33,549 nucleotides of DNA. Origin: DATJFH01 sp035495815 (GTDB lineage: Bacteria > Acidobacteriota > Terriglobia > Bryobacterales > Bryobacteraceae). Made by a program: the position numbers and the translations under genes. The stretch lies in contig DATJFH010000366.1 of assembly GCA_035495815.1 (NCBI GenBank), forward strand, positions 1 to 33,549, written 5' to 3'. A model generated the notes under the pieces. It was not told the DNA's origin. It ran no database searches and was given only the letters and a program-made list of their open reading frames with translations. This document shows, piece after piece, positions 7,978 through 15,037 of the stretch; positions within the stretch are counted from its first letter, which is position 1, and each line of letters opens with the position of its first letter.

Positions 7978-8093
7978 GTGGAGTTTTACACCAAGAACCC
8001 TCAACTCCACGAAAGCGCCAGCCCAAGGTTGAAGAAGCCACGCCAAGCCGCTCATGCGGACAGCTTGGCGACCGGTTCATCGAGCCGAACCGG
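7978..8093. repeat. cluster of three perfect inverted repeats
   Basis: Three stem-loops follow one another: GTGGAGTT 7978-7985 with AACTCCAC 8003-8010; CGCCAAGC 8041-8048 with GCTTGGCG 8063-8070; and CCGGTTC 8072-8078 with GAACCGG 8087-8093. All arms are perfect (8, 8 and 7 bp) with loops of 17, 14 and 8 bases. No T-run follows, so they are not ordinary terminators. They lie upstream of DUF1622 (minus strand) and ahead of the VOC remnant. Confidence 0.6.
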
Positions 8094-8208
8094 TTACCTG
8101 GTGGCGAAGGGCCGGGCCGCTTGCGGAGTCAGCACAGTCTCTAGACCGCTGTTTCCGCGCCGGCAGTTGTCAGTGACACGGAGGAGCGCGCAACGCGCCT
8201 CCGCGCGT

Positions 8209-8411
8209 TTCCATTTCCGTGATCCGGACCGGCATCCTCTCGAAGTGTCGTGGTTCCCGGCCGACAAGCGTCGCCCCGAAGTGGTATCGCAGGGGCGGCG
8301 CGCTTTTTCTGGAATCGATCACACGGCGGTGAGGTTTGTTGTGGGCCGCCGCGAAGGACATCGCCAACATGCAGGTGTGCTGCGCGTTCGCGGAAGTTCC
8401 GCCGGGCGAAG
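8209..8411 (+). pseudogene. remnant of a VOC (glyoxalase/bleomycin-resistance) family gene
   Basis: A short stretch reads FHFRDPDRHPLEVSWFPADK, then about 12 residues later GIDHTAV, followed by degenerate HAGVLRVRGSSAGRSG. In intact VOC proteins FxxRDPDGHPLEL ends one domain, and GIDHTAI...FYxxxLGLRVAG starts the next, so this looks like the junction of a two-domain VOC enzyme. The Gly of DPDGHP is Arg, the segment after GIDHTAV no longer fits the fold, the frame stops at 8436, and the protein upstream of 8209 is Arg/Ser-rich with no VOC features. There is no start or ribosome site that would express the remnant. It is read as a decayed, truncated gene; the ends given are those of the recognisable part. 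Confidence 0.65.
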
Positions 8412-8494
8412 CGGGTTTTCATCGGCGGTGAAGTGAGGATGGTTCGTCGCTCTCGCGCTTTTCCCAACTGTTTTCAACGCTCCCGAAATTCCTC

Positions 8495-8523
8495 TTGACA
8501 CCCCGCGCGAAATTTTCAAAACT
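8495..8523 (+). promoter_or_regulatory. possible promoter upstream of the helix-turn-helix gene
   Basis: TTGACA at 8495-8500 is a perfect -35 hexamer. Seventeen bases later stands AAAACT (8518-8523), a poor -10. The gene it would serve starts at 8639. The dyad CCGGTTC/GAACCGG (8553-8586) lies downstream of the predicted start site, where an operator could act. Confidence 0.3.
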
Positions 8524-8552
8524 GGGTCAAACGAGGATGCTATGCGCGAAGT

Positions 8553-8586
8553 CCGGTTCGATTATGAATCCCGACTCGTGAACCGG
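8553..8586. repeat. CCGGTTC...GAACCGG inverted repeat, second copy
   Basis: CCGGTTC at 8553-8559 pairs with GAACCGG at 8580-8586 across a 20-base loop. The same two 7-base arms occur at 8072-8093 with an 8-base loop. The dyad sits between the TTGACA element and the start of the helix-turn-helix gene at 8639. Confidence 0.45.
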
Positions 8587-8638
8587 CTCTTCCCCACTTC
8601 ATGACTTGTCAGGCTATCGTAAGGGAGAATTTGTCCTC

Positions 8639-8851
8639 ATGCAGAAATGGCTATCCAATCATGAACCACTACTCACGACAGCGGCTGTGGCGAAGTGGCT
8701 GGGCGTAGCGCCTCGAACTGTTTGTCTGTGGGCAGAGTGCGAAGAAATTCCCGCCATAAAAGTCGGACGCCAGTGGAGGTTTCACGAGAGTGCGGTCCGC
8801 CAGTGGCTGCAAAGTCCCAAAGCAAGCAAAGTAGCAGTCGCACTGGCTTGA
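8639..8851 (+). CDS. excisionase/MerR-like helix-turn-helix DNA-binding protein
   Basis: A 70-residue protein made almost entirely of one helix-turn-helix of the excisionase (Xis)/MerR-N type. LLTTAAVAKWLGVAPRTV (11-28) forms the first two helices, IPAIKVGRQWRF (37-48) is the wing, and HESAVRQWLQ (49-58) the last helix. Such single-domain proteins act as small regulators or recombination directionality factors. ATG 8639 is preceded by AGGGAG at 8622-8627 with an 11-base spacer. A TTG at 8606 in the same frame would add 11 residues, but it lies upstream of that ribosome site. No integrase or transposase is nearby, so a regulatory role is more likely than excision. It may act on its own region or on the leader just downstream, which is inference only. 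Confidence 0.8.
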   Translation: MQKWLSNHEPLLTTAAVAKWLGVAPRTVCLWAECEEIPAIKVGRQWRFHESAVRQWLQSPKASKVAVALA

Positions 8852-8857
8852 GCAGTT

Positions 8858-9001
8858 TTGCCGCAAATGCGGCAACAACCGCAACAGGCGCATACTGCGG
8901 CGCGCGGTCTGCGGCAAACTCATAGAGTGGCATCACGTCCTGTTGTTGCCACACGCTCAAAAAGCGCCTGCTGGCGTACACAGTTTGCGACACCAGCAGG
9001 C
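8858..9001 (+). promoter_or_regulatory. strongly self-complementary leader with mutually exclusive hairpins
   Basis: Between the helix-turn-helix gene and the ATG at 9044 the sequence can fold in several competing ways. TTGCCGCA 8858-8865 pairs with TGCGGCAA 8868-8875, or with an exact second copy at 8910-8917. GGCAACAAC 8871-8879 pairs with GTTGTTGCC 8942-8950. CAACAGG 8882-8888 pairs with CCTGTTG 8939-8945. GTGGCA 8927-8932 pairs with TGCCAC 8947-8952. GCCTGCTGG 8966-8974 pairs with CCAGCAGGC 8993-9001. The ribosome site AAGGAG (9031-9036) follows. This could be a riboswitch-like leader, an attenuator or a small RNA. I do not recognise a known class. Confidence 0.5.
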
Positions 9002-9043
9002 AAGACTCAAGCGAAAAGAACTCAATTATCAAGGAGTCAAAAG

Positions 9044-9622
9044 ATGCACGATCCATTCCAGGCCTACGGCTCGCACTACGGAATGCAAACGCCGATTGGC
9101 ATGCAACCTCCGTCACTCCAGTATCCGGGGATCAACCCCGCCGTCAATCCCCTTCTGGGCTTGACTCAACTGGGACAGACGGGCGGCATCCCTCAGACGT
9201 CGCCGTATGGCCAGAACGTCGGCCAGGGCTTCATCCATCCGCAGCAGCTGCAGTTAGCCACGCTGTTAGCCCAGGCCCTTTTTCAAAACCCGGTCCTGGC
9301 GTCTCTGCTGAGCAATCCGCTGCTGGCGGCGAGTGTGCATTCCCAGGCGCTCGGTTCGCAGGTTGCGCCACAGGGAGGATGGCAACAGCCGTTCTACCCC
9401 CAACCGGGGCAGTATCCGCAGATGTACCAGATGGGTTCGCCGTTCGGACAGATCGGCTCGCCCCTCGGTCAAGCGGCGTACCCTCTCGCCCCCCAGAGCT
9501 GGATCGGACAAGGAGGACCGTTCGGCGGCGGGCAGGGGTACGGACCTATGCACTCTCTGCAGTCCCCGATGGGCCAGCGGCCGTTCCAGGGGCAGCAGGG
9601 ATATTCTCCGTGGGGCTACTGA
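9044..9622 (+). CDS. Gln/Gly/Pro-rich low-complexity protein of unknown function
   Basis: The 192-residue product is dominated by Gln, Gly, Pro, Ser and Met or Tyr. Repeated short units such as QxPxGM, PQxxQ, GSPxGQ and YPQ run through it. A central, more regular part (about 69-106, QQLQLATLLAQALFQNPVLASLLSNPLLAAS) could form one or two amphipathic helices. There is no signal peptide, no Cys, and almost no charged residues. The start ATG 9044 has AAGGAG at 9031-9036 with a 7-base spacer. It is followed 170 bases later by a SIMPL-domain gene whose own loop also has a Pro/Gly/Met-rich segment (PGYSGMPQIGQGGFSPF), suggesting that the pair belong together. The composition suggests an intrinsically disordered protein that could self-associate. 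No known family is recognised. Confidence 0.7.
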   Translation: MHDPFQAYGSHYGMQTPIGMQPPSLQYPGINPAVNPLLGLTQLGQTGGIPQTSPYGQNVGQGFIHPQQLQLATLLAQALFQNPVLASLLSNPLLAASVHSQALGSQVAPQGGWQQPFYPQPGQYPQMYQMGSPFGQIGSPLGQAAYPLAPQSWIGQGGPFGGGQGYGPMHSLQSPMGQRPFQGQQGYSPWGY

Positions 9623-9791
9623 GCATTTAGAGAAGCCACGCCTCAGGGTGAATATGGCAGGACGAAAGAGCGAGCGCGCCAGGGGAATACCCCCGGCGCG
9701 CTTTGATTCCGAAGCCGCGGCGAAGCGGGAGGTTCCGCTCGCAGCGGCAGAGAGTTTGAAAGAGAAAACTTCAAGTGAGGAAACCCAGGTG

Positions 9792-10526
9792 ATGCCATCT
9801 TACGGAACTCGAACACCCTTTCAGAACGAAGGAGTCACCGTAACCGGTGAAGCGGTACGGAGGACCTCGTCCGAGAGCGCCGAGGTCATAATCGAAATCA
9901 CCTCCACCGCTCCTACGGCGGCGCAGGCTTTACGTGACAATCACGCGAAGACACTCCAGATCACCCAAGCCGCCGGTCCTATGGGAGTGCAGCCCGGGGA
10001 CGTTCAGCCCGTTTCGCAGAAGGTGCAGAATCTCTATTCGCCCGTCGTGCCGTCTCTGCCCGGCTATTCCGGAATGCCGCAGATCGGGCAGGGGGGCTTC
10101 TCGCCGTTTGCCGGCGGCGCCGCAATGCAGCCGGAGGTCCAATACGGATCCTATTTCGCCAGCAACACGCTGCGGATCAACGTCCGGGAACCGGTCCGGG
10201 TGGGAGAAATCGCCGACATGGCGGTAAGAGCCGGCGCCACACTGATCGGCGGCGTGCGGTTTCGTCCCGCCGATGAAGCGGGCGCACGCAGAGCCGCTCT
10301 CGAGGCCGCCGCTAAGGATGCGCGGCAGCGGGCGGAAACGCTGGCCACCGCTTCGGGGAAGCAGCTGGGAGATCCGGTTGCGATCACGGAAGACCTGGTG
10401 GCGACGAACGGGACTTACATGGCGCTTCGCGCAATGACGCCGTTCGCGTTCGGAGCAGGCGCGCCGGAAGCGGTCGGCGAACTCGAGTATTATGCTCGAG
10501 TATCCGCCAATTTCAAGCTGGTGTAA
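9792..10526 (+). CDS. SIMPL-domain (DUF541) protein
   Basis: A 244-residue protein of the SIMPL/DUF541 family, whose members include periplasmic or surface proteins and whose biochemical role is poorly known. The N-terminal part reads GVTVTGEAVRRTSSESAEVIIEI (14-36), the usual first strand-helix. The C-terminal half has ARRAALEAAAKDARQRAETLA and GKQLGDPVAI, the family's most conserved segments, and ends with the strand YYARVSANFKL. Unusually, no signal peptide is seen with either start. I choose ATG 9792 because homologous sequence begins there; an ATG at 9654 would add 46 charged, featureless residues and cannot be excluded. A Gly/Pro/Met-rich insert lies near residues 90-110. The 3' end overlaps the end of the opposite-strand gene by 37 bases. 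Confidence 0.75.
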   Translation: MPSYGTRTPFQNEGVTVTGEAVRRTSSESAEVIIEITSTAPTAAQALRDNHAKTLQITQAAGPMGVQPGDVQPVSQKVQNLYSPVVPSLPGYSGMPQIGQGGFSPFAGGAAMQPEVQYGSYFASNTLRINVREPVRVGEIADMAVRAGATLIGGVRFRPADEAGARRAALEAAAKDARQRAETLATASGKQLGDPVAITEDLVATNGTYMALRAMTPFAFGAGAPEAVGELEYYARVSANFKLV

Positions 10527-11038
10527 GCCTCGTTTTTCCCGCCCCCGGGCGGCTCCGGAGAGAAGCCGATGGTTCGCCGCGGAGGTATGTCGGTCCGCGG
10601 CTCGAAAAGACGGTTGATGCTTGCCAGGAGCAGGCGGAATTGTGTCGTCTGCTCCTCGTGCTTCCTCTCGAGTTCAGTCAATTTGCCCGCCAGCTCGTTT
10701 TGGATGGACGCGCCTCCTGCCTGCCAGACGGGGTTGTAAGCCCAGATCAGTTCATCGCGCAGCTGGGACCGCTGGGCGGAAGTCGAAAAGGGCATGGGCA
10801 GCGCGGACACAAACAGGCCATCCGCGTTGGGCATTCGAGGCAGCCGCAGCTGATCGGAATTGTTGCCGAACTCCAAAAAGCACAAGGGCTGAAACGGTTT
10901 TGGAGCCCAATTCGGATCTCTGGCCAGCAAGGCACAGAGACCGGCGCACTTGGGGGATGTCCACTCGACCAGCCGCCTCGGTTCCGAGAAAACGTGGTCG
11001 TTAAAGCGGATACCCGCCGCAACCAGATAAGGGTTCAT
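10490..11038 (-). CDS. conserved-looking hypothetical protein
   Basis: I do not recognise a family. The 182-residue product has a compact N-terminal half rich in Trp, Phe, Pro and Cys (WTSPKCAGLCALL, PKPFQPLCFLEFGNN), which looks like a folded domain, then a charged helical segment (about 115-145, ELAGKLTELERKHEEQ) likely to be a coiled coil, and a Pro/Gly tail. Third codon positions are mostly G or C, as in neighbouring genes, which supports real coding. There is no signal peptide or membrane helix. The ATG at 11038 is the only reasonable start, but no clear ribosome site precedes it. The 3' end runs 37 bases into the end of the opposite SIMPL gene. It is divergent from the DUF1549 gene across an unusually A/T-rich 200-base region. 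Confidence 0.6.
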   Translation of the reverse strand: MNPYLVAAGIRFNDHVFSEPRRLVEWTSPKCAGLCALLARDPNWAPKPFQPLCFLEFGNNSDQLRLPRMPNADGLFVSALPMPFSTSAQRSQLRDELIWAYNPVWQAGGASIQNELAGKLTELERKHEEQTTQFRLLLASINRLFEPRTDIPPRRTIGFSPEPPGGGKNEAYTSLKLADTRA

Positions 11039-11094
11039 CGAGAGAATGAAACAATTCTAAATCATCCACCGCAATCAAACAAACGAACTGTTTA

Positions 11095-11124
11095 CTTAGA
11101 TTTCTCTAAGCGTAATCTCTTAGA
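11095..11124. promoter_or_regulatory. CTTAGA/TCTAAG dyad, possible operator
   Basis: CTTAGA 11095-11100, TTTC, TCTAAG 11105-11110 is a perfect 6-bp dyad. A third half-site, CTTAGA, stands at 11119-11124. It lies in an A/T-rich pocket (about 11040-11125) between two divergent genes, in a GC-rich genome. This fits a repressor or activator site, but no regulator is known for it. Confidence 0.4.
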
Positions 11125-11208
11125 CGCGTTGCGGGGAAGGGGCACGTACGCCCCGGGCGCGCAGGGTGCTGCCGCCACATTCCGCCCCATCTTGCATTCG
11201 CGTTGGAT

Positions 11209-11214
11209 TATAAT
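11209..11214 (+). promoter_or_regulatory. consensus -10 element TATAAT
   Basis: A perfect TATAAT lies 27 bases upstream of the TTG start at 11241. No good -35 hexamer is present 16-18 bases before it. The predicted start near 11221 gives a leader of about 20 bases that contains the GGAGG ribosome site at 11231-11235. Confidence 0.45.
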
Positions 11215-11240
11215 TTAGGCGGTACTGATTGGAGGCGCGT

Positions 11241-13829
11241 TTGACCATTCGAACGGCTACCCTGTCGCTGGCCTCGGCATGGGTCGTGCTAGCGGCGGAC
11301 AAGCCTGTCTCTTTCCAAAAGGACATTCAGCCCGTCCTCGAGAGCAGTTGTCTCAAATGTCACGGGTCTGCCATTCAGCTCTCGAAGCTTGACCTCCGCA
11401 CACGCGAAACCGCCCTCAAAGGCGGCGAAAAAGGTCCGGCGATCGTTCCCGGGAAGGCGGAGGAGAGCAAGCTCTACAGGCTGGTGGCGGGTCTCGAAAA
11501 GCCGGCCATGCCGATGGACGGCAAGCTCAGCGCCGACCAGATCGCGGCTATAAAAGAGTGGATCAACCAGGGCGCCAAGTGGGAAGGGGCCGCGTCCGGA
11601 AAGGCCGGCGACGCCGCGCAGCTCACCGCCCTGGAAGAGATGCCGATACCGCCGGAGGCGCGGAAATACTGGGCGTTTCAGAAGCCGGTGCGCCATCCCG
11701 TGCCCGCCATTTCCGCCGAAATGCGCAACCCGATCGACCGGTTTCTCGAAAAGACACGGCGCGAGAAGGGACTCAAAGCCGCTCCGCGAGCCGACCGCGT
11801 CACGCTGATGCGGCGCGCGTATCTGGACCTGACCGGTCTTCCTCCCACTCCCGCCGAGACGTCCGAGTACCTGACCGACAACGCGCCGCACGCCTGGGAG
11901 CGGCTGATCGAGAAGCTGCTGGCGTCCCCGCACTACGGCGAGCGGTGGGGACGGCACTGGCTCGATGTGGCCCGCTATGCCGATTCCAACGGTTTCGAGC
12001 ACGATTTTACGCGGCCGAACGCCTGGCGCTACCGCGATTATGTGATCCGCGCGTTCAACAAGGACACGCCTTACAACGTTTTCCTCGCCGAGCAGATCGC
12101 CGGAGATGAGCTGGACTGGGTCACCGAGGACAGCCTCATCGCCACCGGCTTCCTGCGCAGCTATGCCAAGGTCGGCTTCCGCGAGAAGGACAACCCGCAG
12201 TTCCGCTACGAGTACCTGGACGACATGATCGCCACGATCGGGCGCGGCATCCTGGGACTGACGGTGCAGTGCGCCCGCTGTCACAATCATAAGTTCGATC
12301 CGATTCCGCAGAAGGACTATTACAAAATGCAGGCCTCGCTGTTCGGCTACGTGGAGACGGACTTCCCGCTCACGTCGCGGGCGCAGGCCGAGGCGTATGA
12401 GAAGAAGCTGGCGGACATTCAGGCGCGCATCGAGCCTCTGAAGATGCAGATCCGCGAGCTCGAGGAACCTTACCGCTCGAAGCTGGCGCAGGAAAAGTAC
12501 AAGAAGTTCCCGGCCAACGTGCAGCGCGCGATCGCCATCCCCGAAGACAAGCGGACTCCCGGAGAGACGCTGCTGGCGAACCAGGTGATTCGGACCACCA
12601 GTGTTTCCAGCGGTGAGATCGACCGTATCCTGCCGCCGGCCGAGCTGGCGAAGAAAAAGAGCCTCAGCGAGCAGATCAGGCTGATCGAGAAGGAGCGTCC
12701 GAAGCCCATACCCATGGCATCGGGAGTCACCGACGGCGACTACCGTTTCGCTCCCGACGGCGCTGGCGACGAGCCCGCGCCGGGTAAAGGCGTCAAGCGC
12801 GAAGCGGTCGAGGGAAGCTATCTGCACAAGGGTCCCGGCCGATACCAGGCGCCGCCCTCCTACTTCCTGATTCGCGGCGACATCGAGAGCCGAGGCTCTC
12901 TGATGAAACCCGGCTTCGTGACGGTGGCCACCTACGGCAATCCGCCCACGGAGGATCCTCCGGCGGACGGCCACACTTCAGGACGGCGGCGGGCGCTGGC
13001 GGAATGGCTTGGCTCGCCTGAAAACCCGCTGACCGCGCGCGTGCTCGTCAATCGCATCTGGCATCACCACTTCGGACGCGGCCTGGTGGCGACGCTCGAT
13101 AATTTCGGCAAGATGGGAGAGAAACCCACGCATCCGGAGCTGCTCGACTGGCTGGCGGTGGAGTTCATGAATCGCGGCTGGAGCATCAAGGAGATGCACC
13201 GCCTCATCATGACGTCGGAAGCTTACCAGATGTCGTCGCAGTTTGCCGATTCCGGCGATCTCGAGAAGGACCCGGAGAACATCTATTTGTGGAGGTTCCG
13301 GATCCAGCGGCTGGAAGCGGAAATCGTCCGCGACGCCGTGATGGCGGCCAGCGGATCTCTGAACCTTCAGGTCGGCGGCCCGCCGGTCTTCCCGCATCTG
13401 CCGGACGAAATCCTGGAGTCGATGAAATACGGCATCTGGGAGCGCGAGGAGGATGGTCCGGCAGTCTGGCGCCGCAGTGTTTACGTGTATCGCAAGCGCG
13501 GCCTTCCCTTCCCGATGTTCGAAGTCTTCGATCTTCCGGACCAGAACACCAGTTGCGGCCGCCGCACGGTATCCACCGTGCCGACCCAGGCTCTGACCCT
13601 GCTCAACGACGAGTTCGTGCTGCGGCAGTCGAAGCTGTTCGCCGACCGGGTGAAAGAAGCGGCGCCCAGCGATCCGGCGAAGCAGGTCGATGTGGCCTAC
13701 CGGATTGCCCTCACTCGTCCGCCGGACGAGAAGGAACTGTCGGTTGCCATGGACTTCCTGAAGAAGCAGTCGCTGGCGGACTTCACGCACGTTCTGCTGA
13801 ATCTGAACGAATTCCTCTACGTTCGGTGA
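11241..13829 (+). CDS. secreted planctomycete-type cytochrome c / DUF1549 / DUF1553 protein
   Basis: An 862-residue exported protein. After a signal peptide (about 1-19, ending VVLAAD) comes a cytochrome-like domain with CLKCH at 37-41. Then follows DUF1549 (about 165-375, with LTGLPPTP and a second heme-like motif CARCHNHKFDP at 344-354), a charged linker, and DUF1553 (from about 585: RRALAEWLGSPENPLTARVLVNRIWHHH, residues 590-617, then TVSTVPTQALTLLNDEFV). Such proteins are abundant in Planctomycetes and Acidobacteria and are thought to act in periplasmic redox or polymer breakdown; no reaction is established. The start TTG 11241 is chosen because GGAGG (11231-11235) stands 5 bases upstream; a TTG at 11229 lies before it. 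The DUF1501 gene that normally follows is missing; nagA, on the opposite strand, ends 14 bases downstream. Confidence 0.88.
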   Translation: MTIRTATLSLASAWVVLAADKPVSFQKDIQPVLESSCLKCHGSAIQLSKLDLRTRETALKGGEKGPAIVPGKAEESKLYRLVAGLEKPAMPMDGKLSADQIAAIKEWINQGAKWEGAASGKAGDAAQLTALEEMPIPPEARKYWAFQKPVRHPVPAISAEMRNPIDRFLEKTRREKGLKAAPRADRVTLMRRAYLDLTGLPPTPAETSEYLTDNAPHAWERLIEKLLASPHYGERWGRHWLDVARYADSNGFEHDFTRPNAWRYRDYVIRAFNKDTPYNVFLAEQIAGDELDWVTEDSLIATGFLRSYAKVGFREKDNPQFRYEYLDDMIATIGRGILGLTVQCARCHNHKFDPIPQKDYYKMQASLFGYVETDFPLTSRAQAEAYEKKLADIQARIEPLKMQIRELEEPYRSKLAQEKYKKFPANVQRAIAIPEDKRTPGETLLANQVIRTTSVSSGEIDRILPPAELAKKKSLSEQIRLIEKERPKPIPMASGVTDGDYRFAPDGAGDEPAPGKGVKREAVEGSYLHKGPGRYQAPPSYFLIRGDIESRGSLMKPGFVTVATYGNPPTEDPPADGHTSGRRRALAEWLGSPENPLTARVLVNRIWHHHFGRGLVATLDNFGKMGEKPTHPELLDWLAVEFMNRGWSIKEMHRLIMTSEAYQMSSQFADSGDLEKDPENIYLWRFRIQRLEAEIVRDAVMAASGSLNLQVGGPPVFPHLPDEILESMKYGIWEREEDGPAVWRRSVYVYRKRGLPFPMFEVFDLPDQNTSCGRRTVSTVPTQALTLLNDEFVLRQSKLFADRVKEAAPSDPAKQVDVAYRIALTRPPDEKELSVAMDFLKKQSLADFTHVLLNLNEFLYVR

Positions 13830-13843
13830 GGTTTCAAGCGGGC

Positions 13844-15037
13844 CTATAACCGCTTCCCGCCAAGAAAGACGGCCTTGACATCGATCTTGTCGTCGATGAG
13901 GAGGATATCTGCCCATTTGCCGGGCGAGAGGCTGCCGGCATCCTCATCGGCGTGTACGATCTCTGCCGGCGTCAGCGATGCCATGCGAACGGCCTGCCAG
14001 ATCGGGCAGCCGACCAGATCGCGAAAGACCCGCACCATCTCGTTCATGGGGAATACCGAGGAGGCGAGCGCCGTACCGTCGGGAATGCGGGCTTCGCGGC
14101 CGCGTACGACGGCGACCATGCCGTGCCGGGGTCCGAAGGTGTACTCGCCGTCGGGCATGCCGGCGCCGCGCATGGCGTCCGTGATGATTGCCAGCTTCTC
14201 GTACCCCTTGTTGCGCCATGCAAGGCGCAGCATTTCGCGCGAGAGATGCTTGCCGTCGGTAATCAGCTCGGAGGAGAGCCGGTCGTCCAGGTAGACTGCC
14301 TCGACGATTCCCGCCGCGCGCGGATTGGGAGTGCCGCGCCAGCGATTGTTCATCGCGTCCGTCATGGCGCAATAGAGATGGGTTACATGGTTGACGCCCC
14401 AGGCGATCGATTCGGAAATTTCGTGATAAAGCGCTTCGCTGTGCCCGGCGTTGGCGTTGGCGCCCTGATTGTGCAGCGCTTCGACCAGCTCTCGTGCGCC
14501 GGGCAGTTCGGGAGCGAGGGTGAGGGAGGCGATCGGGCCGCGCTCGAGGATCTGGCGCCACTCGCGGGCTTCCGGATTGCACAGGTGCTCGGGCAGGTGG
14601 CAGCCGCGCTTGGACGCGCTTAGATAGGGGCCCTCGATATGGGCGCCGAGGGCGCGGCCCCAGCACTGATCGCCCGATCGATAGCGCTCGAGCGCGTCGA
14701 GCGCGGCGAGGATCTCGGGGACGGGTGCGGTCGCGGTGGTCGGGCAGAGAGAGGTCGTGCCGTGAGTGGAATGGTACTGGAAGACGGTTTCGATATCCGC
14801 GGCGGTGGCGTCCATGAAGTCACTGCCCGCGCCGCCGTGGACGTGAATGTCGACGAAACCAGGAGCGATATAGAGGCCGCCGGCGTCGATCCACTCGGCG
14901 TTGGGGGGGATTGCGCCGGAAGCAAAGGGTCCGGCGTGGTCAATCCGGCCGTTGCGGACAATCAGCATGCCGTTGGGGATCAATCCGCTGTCCGTGATCA
15001 GGGTCCCGTTGTGGAAGAGCAGTCGTTCGGCGGGCAT
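13844..15037 (-). CDS. nagA: N-acetylglucosamine-6-phosphate deacetylase
   Basis: The enzyme removes acetate from GlcNAc-6-phosphate to give glucosamine-6-phosphate, a cytoplasmic step in amino-sugar and cell-wall recycling. At 397 residues it is full length. Amidohydrolase motifs are intact: PGFVDIHVHGG with His65 and His67; GAHIEGPYLS with metal ligand Glu135; NAGHS with His199; THLYCAM with His220; and ITDAM with catalytic Asp287. Asn in HLYNAM of Escherichia coli is Cys here, a mild variation. The C-terminal ...SLSPGKWADILLID returns to the small beta-domain. The start ATG 15037 has no strong ribosome site. No nagB, kinase, transporter or NagC-like regulator is adjacent, so it stands alone. 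It is convergent with the DUF1549 gene and divergent from the TerB-like gene. Confidence 0.92.
   Translation of the reverse strand: MPAERLLFHNGTLITDSGLIPNGMLIVRNGRIDHAGPFASGAIPPNAEWIDAGGLYIAPGFVDIHVHGGAGSDFMDATAADIETVFQYHSTHGTTSLCPTTATAPVPEILAALDALERYRSGDQCWGRALGAHIEGPYLSASKRGCHLPEHLCNPEAREWRQILERGPIASLTLAPELPGARELVEALHNQGANANAGHSEALYHEISESIAWGVNHVTHLYCAMTDAMNNRWRGTPNPRAAGIVEAVYLDDRLSSELITDGKHLSREMLRLAWRNKGYEKLAIITDAMRGAGMPDGEYTFGPRHGMVAVVRGREARIPDGTALASSVFPMNEMVRVFRDLVGCPIWQAVRMASLTPAEIVHADEDAGSLSPGKWADILLIDDKIDVKAVFLGGKRL

Larger units (their letters stand above)
7802..8638. other. 837-base gene-poor region with hairpins and a gene remnant
   Basis: No intact gene is supported here. It contains three consecutive perfect inverted repeats (7978-8093), a GC-rich hairpin at 8180-8202, a VOC/glyoxalase remnant (about 8209-8411), a perfect TTGACA at 8495-8500, and a fourth dyad at 8553-8586. 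The mixture of gene debris and repeats next to an excisionase-like gene suggests an old rearrangement or insertion site, but no transposase, target duplication or attachment site could be identified. Confidence 0.55.

Noticed and set aside
8639..8851. Excisionase of an active integrated element
   Set aside because: The fold fits, but no integrase, attachment repeat or other phage or element gene was found nearby.
11289..12974. Long minus-strand open frame opposite the DUF1549 gene
   Set aside because: Only a shadow: repetitive Arg/Leu/Gly composition, no domain, and two CxxCH motifs and two known domains lie on the plus strand.
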